This document shows, piece by piece, positions 6,347 to 14,221 of a DNA stretch of 64,000 nucleotides (position 1 is its first letter; every line of letters begins with the position of its first letter). A program made the translations under genes and the position numbers. Origin of the DNA: Aeromicrobium sp. Root236 (GTDB lineage: Bacteria; Actinomycetota; Actinomycetes; Propionibacteriales; Nocardioidaceae); the NCBI RefSeq assembly GCF_001428805.1, contig NZ_LMIS01000001.1:744001-808000 (forward strand). The letters are read 5' to 3'. The notes beneath the pieces were generated by a model. It worked only from the letters and a program-made list of their open reading frames with translations, made no database searches and was not told the origin of the DNA.

Positions 6347-7180
6347 TCAGGGGTCGACGTCCTTGACCGACTCCCGCGCCCAGATCTCCTGCGCCTTGCG
6401 GGTGATCGGACCCGGCGCCGCGACCTCGCGGTCGTCGACGCGCGAGATCGCCTGTACGTCCCTAGTGGTGCCGACGAGGATCACCTCGTCAGCGGTCTGC
6501 AGCACGTCGATCGGCGCGTCGCGCTCGACGACGTCGAGCTCGGCCGCGCACCACTCGAGCACGAGGGCCCGCGTGACTCCCGCGAGAGGCCCGGCCTGCA
6601 GCGTCGGAGTGATGAGCTGCTCACCGACGACGTAGAAGATGTTGGAGCCGGTGCCCTCGCACAGCATGCCGGCCGTGTTGGGCATGACCGCCTCTGAGGC
6701 GCCGCGAGCGAGCGCGTGCTCGACCATCAGGGCGTTCTCGGCGTACGAGGTCGTCTTGAGGCCGGCAAGCGCTCCACGCTCGTTCCTGGGCCACGGCACC
6801 GTCGCGATGGCACTGACCGACGGCGGGCGCTCACACGGCTCCGTGATGACGACCTGGGTAAGCCCCGCACTCCCCCGCGGCGACCCCAAGGGCCCGGGCC
6901 CCGACGTCACGGTCACCCGGATGCGACCGAAGGGCAGGTCCTGGCTCTCCATGGTTGCCGCGACACCTTCGCGGATCGCGCTGACGTCCGGCTTGCCGAT
7001 CCCGAGGCCCTCGGCGGACCGCACCAACCGGTCGAGGTGACGTGTCAGTGCGAACGGCTGGCCGTCCTCGATCTTGATGGTCTCGAACACACCGTCGCCG
7101 ACGATGATGCCGTGATCGAGGGCACTAATCGACGGTGCTTCCGGTGATTGCAGGAGGTCGCCGTTCAACCATGTCTTCAT
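6347..7180 (-). CDS. Class IV PLP aminotransferase, probably aminodeoxychorismate lyase (PabC-like)
   Basis: 277 residues of the branched-chain aminotransferase / 4-amino-4-deoxychorismate lyase fold. Visible family features: WLNGDLL start, GDGVFETIKI, the PLP-lysine segment LAGLKTTSYAENALM, and SNIFYVVGEQLITP with GPLAGVTR. Lack of a branched-chain aminotransferase signature and the overall length favour PabC, which releases pyruvate from aminodeoxychorismate to give p-aminobenzoate for folate; D-amino acid transaminase is the main alternative. TAGCGT lies 6 nt before the ATG, suggesting leaderless expression. It is convergent to no gene and is followed by tRNA-Val on the same strand. Confidence 0.75.
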   Translation of the reverse strand: MKTWLNGDLLQSPEAPSISALDHGIIVGDGVFETIKIEDGQPFALTRHLDRLVRSAEGLGIGKPDVSAIREGVAATMESQDLPFGRIRVTVTSGPGPLGSPRGSAGLTQVVITEPCERPPSVSAIATVPWPRNERGALAGLKTTSYAENALMVEHALARGASEAVMPNTAGMLCEGTGSNIFYVVGEQLITPTLQAGPLAGVTRALVLEWCAAELDVVERDAPIDVLQTADEVILVGTTRDVQAISRVDDREVAAPGPITRKAQEIWARESVKDVDP

Positions 7181-7261
7181 GCGGCCACGCTACCCCGACC
7201 CCGGTTTGGGTTCGGCTGCCCGAATCGGCTAAAGTCTCGTGTCGCCTCAATTTGAGGCAGC

Positions 7262-7333
7262 GCGGACGTGGCTCAGTGGTAGAGCATCACCTTGCCAAGG
7301 TGAGGGTCGCGGGTTCGAATCCCGTCGTCCGCT
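7262..7333 (+). tRNA. tRNA-Gly (GCC)
   Basis: 72 nt with acceptor GCGGACG/CGTCCGC and anticodon arm TCACC-TTGCCAA-GGTGA (GCC). First of three closely spaced tRNAs, probably one transcript ending at 7570. Confidence 0.95.
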
Positions 7334-7360
7334 CGGAGCGGGTCTCCATACCCATCCAGC

Positions 7361-7431
7361 GGTGGGTTGGCCGAGAGGCGAGGCAACGGACTGCAAATCC
7401 GTTTACACGGGTTCAAATCCCGTACCCACCT
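7361..7431 (+). tRNA. tRNA-Cys (GCA)
   Basis: 71 nt with acceptor GGTGGGT/ACCCACC and anticodon arm ACGGA-CTGCAAA-TCCGT (GCA). Confidence 0.95.
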
Positions 7432-7465
7432 CGAGCAGCACCATCATCACAACTGAATTCTGCAC

Positions 7466-7539
7466 GGGCGATTGGCGCAGTCTGGTAGCGCGCTTCCCTG
7501 ACACGGAAGAGGTCACAGGTTCAAGTCCTGTATCGCCCA
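7466..7539 (+). tRNA. tRNA-Val (GAC)
   Basis: 74 nt with acceptor GGGCGAT/ATCGCCC and anticodon arm CTTCC-CTGACAC-GGAAG (GAC). Its acceptor and D-arm closely match the minus-strand tRNA-Val(CAC) at 6222-6293. Confidence 0.95.
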
Positions 7540-7545
7540 CAAGAC

Positions 7546-7575
7546 AATCCCTCCCTCGCGGAGGGATTTCTTCGT
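7546..7575 (+). terminator. Terminator of the Gly-Cys-Val tRNA cluster
   Basis: AATCCCTCC (7546-7554) pairs with GGAGGGATT (7560-7568) across CTCGC, followed by a T-rich stretch (TTTCTTCGTT). Confidence 0.85.
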
Positions 7576-7689
7576 TCAGCCGGTGTTCGCTCGCTATTCG
7601 GGCGATTGGCAGCGGCGCCCTCATTGCGAGGACTACGTTGTGGCTGCACCCCAGCGTCCGGCTGAGGGCCTCTGAGAGGTCGTGACGAC

Positions 7690-7866
7690 ATGGCAGGCAA
7701 GTTCGAGCTGTACGTGGACAAGGCCGGCGAGCACCGATTCCGCCTCAAGGCCGGCAACGGCGAGACCATCGCGGTGTCCGAGGGCTACTCGTCCAAGGCC
7801 AGCGCGCTGGGCGGCATCGAGTCGGTCAAGAACAACGCGCCGGGAGCCCCGACCGTCGAGGTCTGA
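7690..7866 (+). CDS. DUF1508 (YegP/UPF0339) family small protein
   Basis: 58 residues: MAGKFELYVDKAGEHRFRLK then GNGETIAVSEGYSSKASALGGIESVKNNA. This is one copy of the DUF1508 beta-hairpin/helix unit (F-E-x-Y-x-D--G-x-x-R-x-R-L-K--N-G-x-x-I-x-x-S-x-G-Y). Family function is unknown; members are often abundant small stress-related proteins. GAGAGG about 13 nt upstream is a weak ribosome binding site. It converges on the DUF2188 gene with 9 nt between stops. Confidence 0.85.
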   Translation: MAGKFELYVDKAGEHRFRLKAGNGETIAVSEGYSSKASALGGIESVKNNAPGAPTVEV

Positions 7867-7875
7867 CCGTCACCC

Positions 7876-8100
7876 CTACCCGGGTACGTTGCGCGGGTCG
7901 TTGCCGTAGGAGTGCTTCGACTCGATCGTGCCGTCCCTGTCCTTGATGATGTGCTCGACCTTGCGCGCCCGAGCCTCGTCGCGCCCGGCCTCGATGGCCC
8001 GCTCCTTCGTGTCGGAGGTGTGGAAGGGCTGTCGGTCCCCCTGGACCCGGCAGTGCCACTCCGTCCCCTCGAAGTACGTCTCGACGTTGCCCTGTGCCAT
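7876..8100 (-). CDS. DUF2188 family small protein
   Basis: 74 residues: MAQGNVETYFEGTEWHCRVQ, then ERAIEAGRDEARARKVEHIIKD and a DGTIESKHSYGNDP ending. The W-x-C/V-x-V-x-G, AxxxGRxxAR and HxxDGxIxxKxSYGxDPR pattern is that of DUF2188 (function unknown, often with DUF1508 proteins). GAGGAGGA is a strong ribosome binding site. A GTTT-N15-GGGTAC promoter lies 34-58 nt upstream, so stress-sigma control is likely. Confidence 0.85.
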   Translation of the reverse strand: MAQGNVETYFEGTEWHCRVQGDRQPFHTSDTKERAIEAGRDEARARKVEHIIKDRDGTIESKHSYGNDPRNVPG

Positions 8101-8133
8101 GAGCGTCCTCCTCTGGTAGCTGTCGTCATCGGC

Positions 8134-8158
8134 GTACCCGGCGCAGGCCTGGCGAAAC
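8134..8158 (-). promoter_or_regulatory. Putative stress-sigma promoter for the DUF2188 gene
   Basis: On the minus strand GTTT (8158-8155), 15-nt spacer, GGGTAC (8139-8134): an exact fit to the SigF/SigB-type consensus and the same spacing as at 2008-2032. Confidence 0.65.
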
Positions 8159-8164
8159 GATGCC

Positions 8165-8398
8165 TCAGCCGGTCGGCGGTTGCGGTGCTTCCGGGCCGGT
8201 GGCCGGTGCGCCCTCCTGGACCGGGTCGACGGGATCGCCCTGTCCTGAGTCCGCCCCCGGAGCGGGCTCCGAGCCGGTGTACGGGTCGGCCGGCGGCTGG
8301 GCTCCTCCCGGGTCCTCACCCGGATTGGGTGCCGGAGCGGCGTCGGGATCCTCCGGCGTGGAGTTGGGGTCAGCGGGTGGCATCGGTGATTCGGTCAT
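8165..8398 (-). CDS. Small acidic, proline-rich disordered protein
   Basis: 77 residues starting MTESPMPPADPNSTPEDPDA; about a third Pro, with Asp, Glu, Gly, Ala and Gln making up most of the rest. Composition and the MTES/MSES start match the proteins at 2140, 2295 and 2476. GAGAGGGGA precedes the ATG. A GGTT-N15-GGGTAC promoter lies upstream. No domain recognised. Confidence 0.55.
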   Translation of the reverse strand: MTESPMPPADPNSTPEDPDAAPAPNPGEDPGGAQPPADPYTGSEPAPGADSGQGDPVDPVQEGAPATGPEAPQPPTG

Positions 8399-8433
8399 GA
8401 CGGTTTCCCCTCTCGTTCTGCGTGCTGTGCGAC

Positions 8434-8458
8434 GTACCCACCCAGCCCGACCCGAACC
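8434..8458 (-). promoter_or_regulatory. Putative stress-sigma promoter for the acidic protein gene
   Basis: On the minus strand GGTT (8458-8455), 15-nt spacer, GGGTAC (8439-8434); one base from the GTTT consensus in the -35. Confidence 0.5.
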
Positions 8459-8495
8459 GCGTATGACCTGCAGGAACGTGACTCCGGAGTAGGAC

Positions 8496-8524
8496 TTGAA
8501 TGTCGCACCAAGCCGCCCTAGTCT
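8496..8524 (+). promoter_or_regulatory. Housekeeping-type promoter for the 54-residue gene
   Basis: TTGAAT (8496-8501), 17-nt spacer, TAGTCT (8519-8524, fitting TANNNT). The start of transcription would be near 8531, leaving a 40-nt leader with GGGGAGG before GTG 8571. Confidence 0.6.
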
Positions 8525-8570
8525 CGGCTTCGAAATCTCTGTGATGTGACGATTATGGGGAGGTAGGGCC

Positions 8571-8735
8571 GTGGCACGACAGCGCAAGAACTTCGAGTAC
8601 GAATCGCCGATTCCTGAGGACGAGCTCTCGTCGCGCATGAGCTCCTCAGCGGGTCGCAAGCTCGAGAAGCGTCTCCAGGACATGGGCTGGACCGACGGTC
8701 ATCATCCGCAGGACCCGGTCGCCGACGAAGCCTGA
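8571..8735 (+). CDS. Small charged hypothetical protein
   Basis: 54 residues starting with GTG (ARQRKNFEYESPIPEDELSS). It has a basic N-terminus, a likely helix (SAGRKLEKRLQDMGW) and a His/Asp-rich tail. GGGGAGG at 8557-8563 is 7 nt upstream, and a good promoter precedes it, so it is probably expressed. Function unknown. Confidence 0.6.
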   Translation: MARQRKNFEYESPIPEDELSSRMSSSAGRKLEKRLQDMGWTDGHHPQDPVADEA

Positions 8736-8746
8736 GCCGCACGCGT

Positions 8747-9025
8747 GTGAGCCCCTCGCCGCAGGGGTACTCACGGGGCGTGAACTCGCCATCGAACGAC
8801 CTGGGCACGACTCGCGGCAGCTGGTGGATCGCCATGTCGGTCATCGCAGCCGTCGTCGTCGCGGTCATCGTCGTGCTCGTGCTGGTGGACCGAGGCGAGC
8901 TGTCGAAGGGCTGGGCGTACGCCGTCGTGCCCGTCGCGATCGTGGCCGCCGCCTCGACCAGGGTGTTGACGATCTTCAAGGCCGCTGCCGAGAGCAAGCG
9001 GCAGGGCCCGCGCGACCAGCGCTGA
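8747..9025 (+). CDS. Small two-helix membrane protein
   Basis: 92 residues from GTG 8747, or 81 from GTG 8780; neither start has a clear ribosome binding site. Two hydrophobic segments (WWIAMSVIAAVVVAVIVVLVLV and a VVPVAIVAAAS segment) are separated by DRGELSKGW, with a basic tail. Starts 11 nt after the previous stop, so the two may be co-expressed. No family recognised. Confidence 0.55.
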   Translation: MSPSPQGYSRGVNSPSNDLGTTRGSWWIAMSVIAAVVVAVIVVLVLVDRGELSKGWAYAVVPVAIVAAASTRVLTIFKAAAESKRQGPRDQR

Positions 9026-9030
9026 GCCGA

Positions 9031-10788
9031 TCAGGCCTCGGTGTGCCCGAGGTCCGGAGCTGACACGAACGACACGTCGCTGCCGGATGCCGCCTGGAGC
9101 TCGAGCACGACGAGCTCGTTGCCGCTGTCGCGCAGCACCGGTCCCGGGACGTACAAGGTGCGCTGAGGACCGCGTGACCAGTAGCGGCCCAGGCAGAAGC
9201 CGTTGATCCACACGACGCCCTTGCCCCACGACGAGGTGTCGAGGTAGAGGTCGCCCGAGCCCGGGTGGTCGAACGTCGCACCGGCGAACGCAGGACCCGC
9301 GATGACCGACGGCGGACCGCCGCTCTCCAATGCGTGCGCGACGCGATCGATGGCCGACAGGTCCAGCGGCAGCACGGACCAGCCACGCACCGGCTGACCG
9401 TTGATGCTCGCCTCGCCGATCAGGCCCTTCGGCTCACCGATGCGAGGTCCGTAGTCGACCCGGCCCTGGTCCTCGACCAGCAGGTCCAGGGTTCCCTTCG
9501 CGGCCGCCGGCAGCGGGATCGCGGTGTCGTGGTGGTCGCGAGCCAGCACCCCGATGCCGTCCTCCTCGAGGAAGACCTGAGCGCGATCTCGGACCTCCTC
9601 GACCCGGAAGATCGCCGGACCGGTGACGTCGATCGTGGTGCGATAGAGGGCGAATCCGTCGTAATGACCCAGGGAGTCGAGGGTCGGCGGGGTGTCGTGG
9701 CTCGTCCACTCCCCGAGCACGTCGAGCACGTCCCAGAGTGGCAGGACGCTGCGGATCGGGGTGGTGAACGCCGGCGGCTCCGGGGCAGCTTGGGGCTTCT
9801 CGTCGCCGACCGGGGCGTACTTGGCGATCACGTCGCGCATCGCCCAGTACTTCTCCGTCGGGTTGCCCGCCTCGTCGAGGGGTGCGTCGTAGTCGTAGCT
9901 CGTCACGATCGGCAGATAGGTGCCCTTGTCGTTGGCGCCGTTGGTGAAGCCGAAGTTCGTGCCGCCGTGAAACATGTAGATGTTGACGGACGCGCCGCGT
10001 TCCAGGAGCTCGTCGAGGCTCCGGGCGGTGTCCTCCACCGACGTCAGGTGGTGGTGGCTGCCCCAGTCGTCGAACCAGCCGTCCCAGAACTCCGAGCACA
10101 TCAGAGGGCCCGTGGGCTGGTGCCGCCGCAGCGTGTCGAGGCGCTCGCGCGAGCGGGAGCCGAACGAGCCGGTGCGGTGCAGCTCCGGCAGGCTGCCGTT
10201 CTCGAGCATGTCGTCCACGGGCTGGTCGACCGACGTCAGCGGCACCGTGATGCCGATGCGCCGGTTGATCGCCACGAGCTTGCGCAGGTACGACTTCTCG
10301 GCCCCGTAGGCGCCGTACTCGTTCTCGATCTGCACCAGGATGATCGGCCCGCCGCGATCGATCTGCCGCGGCACGAGGACCGGCGCGAGCTGTTGGAGGT
10401 AGCGGTCGACGTGTGCCATGTAGCGCGGCTCGTCCTGCCGCACGCCGGTCGCCGCGTCGGCGAACAGCCAGGCCGGCAGGCCGCCGTTGGTCCACTCGGC
10501 GCAGATGTACGGCCCCGGCCGGACGATGGCGTACATGCCTTCCGCGGCGACGGCGTCGAGGAACGCCCCGAGGTCGAGGTTGCCCGAGAGGTCGAACTCG
10601 CCTTCCCGGGGTGCGTGCGCGTTCCAGGCGACGTACGTCTCGATGGTGTTGAGGCCCATCTGACGGGCCTTGCGGATCCGGTCGGACCACTGGTCCTGGT
10701 GGACCCGGAAGTAGTGGATCGAGCCGGACAGGATCTGGAACGGCTTCCCGTGCAGCAGGAAGTCGTGCTCGCCGATCGCGAATGTCAT
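9031..10788 (-). CDS. GH35 beta-galactosidase
   Basis: 585 residues. The TIM-barrel of glycoside hydrolase family 35 fills the first 330 residues: SGSIHYFR, RPGPYICAEWTNGG, QIENEYG (acid/base E157) and MCSEFWDGWFDDWG (nucleophile E233), then HGGTNFGFTNGA. Jelly-roll domains follow, with WGKGVVWINGFCLGRYW near the end. It removes terminal beta-galactose from oligosaccharides. There is no signal peptide, so it works inside the cell on sugar imported by the adjacent ABC transporter. The ATG at 10788 follows GAAGGA. It is the last gene of the minus-strand operon, separated from the binding-protein gene by a hairpin that may lower its expression. Confidence 0.92.
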   Translation of the reverse strand: MTFAIGEHDFLLHGKPFQILSGSIHYFRVHQDQWSDRIRKARQMGLNTIETYVAWNAHAPREGEFDLSGNLDLGAFLDAVAAEGMYAIVRPGPYICAEWTNGGLPAWLFADAATGVRQDEPRYMAHVDRYLQQLAPVLVPRQIDRGGPIILVQIENEYGAYGAEKSYLRKLVAINRRIGITVPLTSVDQPVDDMLENGSLPELHRTGSFGSRSRERLDTLRRHQPTGPLMCSEFWDGWFDDWGSHHHLTSVEDTARSLDELLERGASVNIYMFHGGTNFGFTNGANDKGTYLPIVTSYDYDAPLDEAGNPTEKYWAMRDVIAKYAPVGDEKPQAAPEPPAFTTPIRSVLPLWDVLDVLGEWTSHDTPPTLDSLGHYDGFALYRTTIDVTGPAIFRVEEVRDRAQVFLEEDGIGVLARDHHDTAIPLPAAAKGTLDLLVEDQGRVDYGPRIGEPKGLIGEASINGQPVRGWSVLPLDLSAIDRVAHALESGGPPSVIAGPAFAGATFDHPGSGDLYLDTSSWGKGVVWINGFCLGRYWSRGPQRTLYVPGPVLRDSGNELVVLELQAASGSDVSFVSAPDLGHTEA

Positions 10789-10825
10789 GCCGGTCCTTCG
10801 GGGGTAGTGAGGGGTGCCGCCCACC

Positions 10826-10862
10826 GGCTGTGAGGGCCCCTGATCGAGAGGCCCTCACAGCC
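10826..10862 (-). terminator. Hairpin between binding-protein gene and GH35 gene
   Basis: GGCTGTGAGGGCC (10826-10838) pairs perfectly with GGCCCTCACAGCC (10850-10862) across 11 nt. It lies 17 nt past the stop of the binding-protein gene. It lacks a T-run, so it could be a partial terminator or a message-stabilising 3' hairpin, a known way to give excess of the binding protein over downstream genes. Confidence 0.6.
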
Positions 10863-10879
10863 CGCGTGGCGTACAGCGG

Positions 10880-12217
10880 TCAGTTGACCTTGAAGCCCTG
10901 CTGGTCTCCGTACGAGGCCGACTTCTTCTGCCAGTCGGCCAGGCCATCGGCGAGCTTCGTCTTCGACACGTAGGCCTTGCCGACCGTGTCGTTGAAGATG
11001 CTGTTGGCGTAGACCTGGAACGGCAGGTAGGACCAGCCCTTGACGACGTCGTCGGCCGACGCGGCCAGCACCTTGTTGATCTCCTGGCCACCGAAGTAGG
11101 CCGACTTCTTGTCGACGAACGCCGGGTCGCTGATCTGCTTGGTCGTCGCCGGGAACGCACCGGCGTCGACGCGTGTCTGGGCGCCCTGGCCTGCGGTGGC
11201 GTAGTCCATGAACGCGTACGCCAGCGCCTTGTTCTTGCTGGCCGTCGGGATGGCGAGCGAGCTTCCGCCGTTCTCGGAGGTGGCGTTGGCGCCGGCTTCC
11301 CACTGCGGCATCGGTGCGACGCGCCACTTGCCCGCGCCGGCCTTGACGCCGGACTCGAGGTTGGCCGGCATCCATGCGCCGATCGTCAGCGTCGCGATGT
11401 TGCCCTCAGCCAGGCCCTTGTACCAACCGTCGCTCCACGACGGGGTCGGCGCGAGCAGCTTCTCGTCGAGCAGCTTCTGCCACGTGTCGGCGAAGCGCTT
11501 GGAACCGGCGTCGGCGAGGTCGATCTTGACCTTGTCGCCGTCGACCTTGAACGGCTGTCCGCCGGCCTGCCAGATGAGGCTGGTGGTGAAGCCCGCGTCA
11601 CCCGCATCGTTCGCGATGTACGCCTTGGGGTCGGCCGCGTGGATCTTGCGAGCCGCGTCGACGTACTCGTCCCACGTCTTGGGGACGGCGACCTTGTACT
11701 TGTCGAAGACCGTCTTGTTGTAGAACAGCGCCATCGGTCCGGAGTCCATCGGGAGGCCGTAGATGCCGCCCGACTGCTGCACCGAGGCCCACGGGCCGGG
11801 CGTGAACGTCTTGTCGAGGCCGCTGGCGCCGTACGAGCTGACGTCGGCGACGGACTTGGCGAGGGAGAACTGCGGCAGGGCGTAGTACTCGATCTGCGCG
11901 ACGTCGGGAACACCCTTGCCGGCCTTGATCGCGTTCTGCAGCGCGGTGTACTGGTCGTTGCCGGTCCCGGCGTTGACGAGCTTGACCGTGACGTTCTTGT
12001 GCTCGGCCTCGAAGTCCTTGACGACCTTGGTCAGCGTGGGCTCCCAGGCCCAGACCGTGATCGTCCCGCCCTTCTTGAGCGCCGCCTTGACGTCGGCCGC
12101 TCCCCCGGCGCTCGAGCTCGACTTGTCACCGTCGGAGCCGCCGCACGCCGCAAGGGCGAGCGCCGCGACGACGGAGACGGTGACTGCACGAAGCAGTCTC
12201 CCGTGCTTGGTGTTCAT
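10880..12217 (-). CDS. Sugar ABC transporter substrate-binding lipoprotein
   Basis: 445 residues. Signal MNTKHGRLLRAVTVSVVAAL ends in lipobox LAAC (Cys25), then a Ser/Gly linker. The rest is a family 1 extracellular solute-binding protein (ITVWAWEP, AGTGNDQYTALQNAIKAG, PDVAQIEY, GGIYGLPMDSGPMALFYN, GYAFMDYA-like end). It captures a sugar outside the cell for the two permeases upstream. The GH35 gene next door argues for a galactose-containing oligosaccharide. No ATPase is encoded here, as usual for actinobacterial sugar systems that share an MsiK-type ATPase. Confidence 0.92.
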   Translation of the reverse strand: MNTKHGRLLRAVTVSVVAALALAACGGSDGDKSSSSAGGAADVKAALKKGGTITVWAWEPTLTKVVKDFEAEHKNVTVKLVNAGTGNDQYTALQNAIKAGKGVPDVAQIEYYALPQFSLAKSVADVSSYGASGLDKTFTPGPWASVQQSGGIYGLPMDSGPMALFYNKTVFDKYKVAVPKTWDEYVDAARKIHAADPKAYIANDAGDAGFTTSLIWQAGGQPFKVDGDKVKIDLADAGSKRFADTWQKLLDEKLLAPTPSWSDGWYKGLAEGNIATLTIGAWMPANLESGVKAGAGKWRVAPMPQWEAGANATSENGGSSLAIPTASKNKALAYAFMDYATAGQGAQTRVDAGAFPATTKQISDPAFVDKKSAYFGGQEINKVLAASADDVVKGWSYLPFQVYANSIFNDTVGKAYVSKTKLADGLADWQKKSASYGDQQGFKVN

Positions 12218-12265
12218 GTGTTTCCTCTCGTTGGTTCGAAACTTGGTGGCCAGCCCGAGCTGGCG

Positions 12266-13168
12266 TTACTCCTTGACGCTTCCTGCCGACAACCCGGACT
12301 GCCAGAAGCGCTGCAGAAGAAGGAAGGCCGCGATCAGCGGCAGGATCGTCAGGAGCGATCCGGTGATGACCAGGTTGAAGATGACGTCTCCACCTGCGGT
12401 CAGGGCCTGCTGGCTCCACGAGTTGAGGCCCACGGTGAGGGGGTACCAATCGGGATCCTTGAGCATGATCAGCGGCAGGAAGTAGTTGTTCCACGTCGCG
12501 ACCATAGAGAACAGCAGCACGGTGACGATCCCCGGCGCGAGCATCGGCAGGCACACCTGGAAGAACGTGCGCAGCTCGGACGCGCCGTCGACCTTGGCCG
12601 CCTCCATGAGCTCGGTCGGGATGGCGTCCGTGGCGAACGTCCACATGAGATAGAGCCCGAACGGCGAGATCAGCGACGGGATGATGACGGCCCACGGCGT
12701 GTCGGTGAGGCCCATCTTGCTGAACATCAGGAACGTGGGGACGGCCAGCGCCGTTCCAGGCACCGCGACAGCGCCGAGCACCACGGCGAACACGGCCTTC
12801 TTGCCCGGGAAGCCGAACTTCGCGAGCGCGTAGCCGCCCATCACGGCCAGGATCGTCGCGCCGCCGGCGCCCACCACGACGTACAGCAAGGTGTTGGCGA
12901 ACCAGCGCAGGAAGATGCCGTCGTTGTAGGTGAACGTGTCCTTGATGTTGGAGAACAACGAGAACCCGTCGCCGAACCACAGGCCGAACGACGACAGCAG
13001 GTCCTCCTGCGACTTGGTCGCGTTGATCACGAGCCACGCGAGCGGGACCAGGCTGTAGAGCAGGATCAGGCCGGTCAGCGCGGTCAGCAGCGGGCTGCGG
13101 CGGGGCTTCGCGAACGAGTTCGCGGCGCGCTCTCGCTGCTTGGGCCGGAGGGCAGTGGTCGTCGCCAT
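12266..13168 (-). CDS. Sugar ABC transporter permease (MalG-type)
   Basis: 300 residues, six transmembrane helices, with the inner-membrane EAA loop AAKVDGASELRTFFQVCLPM that docks the ATPase. The GLYLMWTF and WNNYFLPLIMLKD segments are typical of the MalG/LacG branch. Its ATG lies one base after the stop of the upstream permease gene, so the pair is translated together. Confidence 0.92.
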   Translation of the reverse strand: MATTTALRPKQRERAANSFAKPRRSPLLTALTGLILLYSLVPLAWLVINATKSQEDLLSSFGLWFGDGFSLFSNIKDTFTYNDGIFLRWFANTLLYVVVGAGGATILAVMGGYALAKFGFPGKKAVFAVVLGAVAVPGTALAVPTFLMFSKMGLTDTPWAVIIPSLISPFGLYLMWTFATDAIPTELMEAAKVDGASELRTFFQVCLPMLAPGIVTVLLFSMVATWNNYFLPLIMLKDPDWYPLTVGLNSWSQQALTAGGDVIFNLVITGSLLTILPLIAAFLLLQRFWQSGLSAGSVKE

Positions 13169-13169
13169 G

Positions 13170-14093
13170 TCAGAGGGCCTTTCGCATGCCGCGGAGCTGG
13201 ACCGTGTACGCGATGACCATCGTGAGGACGCCCATGATGATGGCGATGGTCGCCGAGTAGTTGTACTGCTGGCCCGAGAACGACAGCGAGTACGCGTACA
13301 TGTTGGGCGTGTACTGGGTGTTGATCGCGTTCTTCGCGACGTAGTGGAGGATGTTGGGCTCGTTGAAGAGCTGGAAGCTGCCGATGATCGAGAAGATCGT
13401 CGCGATCACCAGGGCCCCGCGGATCGCGGGGAGCTTGATCGACCGGATGACGCGGTACTCGCTCGCGCCGTCGATCGCGGCCGCCTCGTAGAGCGACGCC
13501 GGTATGACCCGCAGGGCGGCGTAGAAGATCAGCATGTTGTAGCCGACGAACTCCCAGGTGACGATGTTGCCGATCGACGCGAGCACCCACTTGGGGCCCA
13601 ACGGATCCGGCAGCGAGACCCCGAACGAGTCGTTGATGCTGCCGATCAGGCCGAACTGGCTGCCGTACATGAAGCCCCACATCAACGTGGCGACGACGGC
13701 CGGCACGGCGTACGGGAGGAAGATCGAGATGCGGAACAGCGAGGCGCCGTAGAGACGGCCGCCGTCGATCGCCAGGGCCGCCAGCAGCGCGATGAAGAGC
13801 ATGATCGGGACCTGCACCACGAGGAACAGCCCGACCCGGCGGACGGACTCCCAGAACAACGGGTCCTGGAGGGCCTGCTTGTAGTTGTCGACCCCGACGA
13901 AGCTGTTGCCGCCGATGAGCCGGTCCTGGAACAGACTGAGGTAGATCGAGTACGCGATCGGCGCGAGGAACACCAGGGCGAACACGGCGGCGAACGGGCC
14001 TAGGAAGCCCCATCCCGCCCACGACCGGCGGAAGTGACGGGGCGACGCCGCAACCTTGTTCGCAGGTGCGACCACCGATCCCGTGGCAACCAT
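13170..14093 (-). CDS. Sugar ABC transporter permease (MalF-type)
   Basis: 307 residues from ATG 14093, chosen because GAAAGGA lies 9 nt upstream; an in-frame ATG farther upstream overlaps the operator. Six helices and EAA loop EAAAIDGASEYRVIRSIKLP. First gene of the operon, 64 nt from the palindromic LacI operator and divergent from the lacI-type gene. Confidence 0.92.
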   Translation of the reverse strand: MVATGSVVAPANKVAASPRHFRRSWAGWGFLGPFAAVFALVFLAPIAYSIYLSLFQDRLIGGNSFVGVDNYKQALQDPLFWESVRRVGLFLVVQVPIMLFIALLAALAIDGGRLYGASLFRISIFLPYAVPAVVATLMWGFMYGSQFGLIGSINDSFGVSLPDPLGPKWVLASIGNIVTWEFVGYNMLIFYAALRVIPASLYEAAAIDGASEYRVIRSIKLPAIRGALVIATIFSIIGSFQLFNEPNILHYVAKNAINTQYTPNMYAYSLSFSGQQYNYSATIAIIMGVLTMVIAYTVQLRGMRKAL

Positions 14094-14156
14094 CAGATCC
14101 GGTCCTTTCGTCGGCCCTTCGGCCCGTTGTGCTTCACATGAGGCGCGAAACCGCAT

Positions 14157-14172
14157 ATGTTTACGTAAACAT
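14157..14172. promoter_or_regulatory. LacI-family operator palindrome
   Basis: ATGTTTACGTAAACAT is a perfect 16-bp palindrome with the central CG expected for LacI-family sites. It sits between the divergent repressor gene and the transport operon, so the adjacent repressor probably binds here and controls both. Confidence 0.8.
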
Positions 14173-14221
14173 CGTTGTGACGCGCGTTACGTTACACCCC
14201 TAGGAAGGAACGTCAAGACCT

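Noticed and set aside
7403..7624. Short minus-strand protein with GDTGFEPVTSSV
   Set aside because: This string comes from translating tRNA genes antisense and is a well-known false protein; the tRNA genes explain the region.
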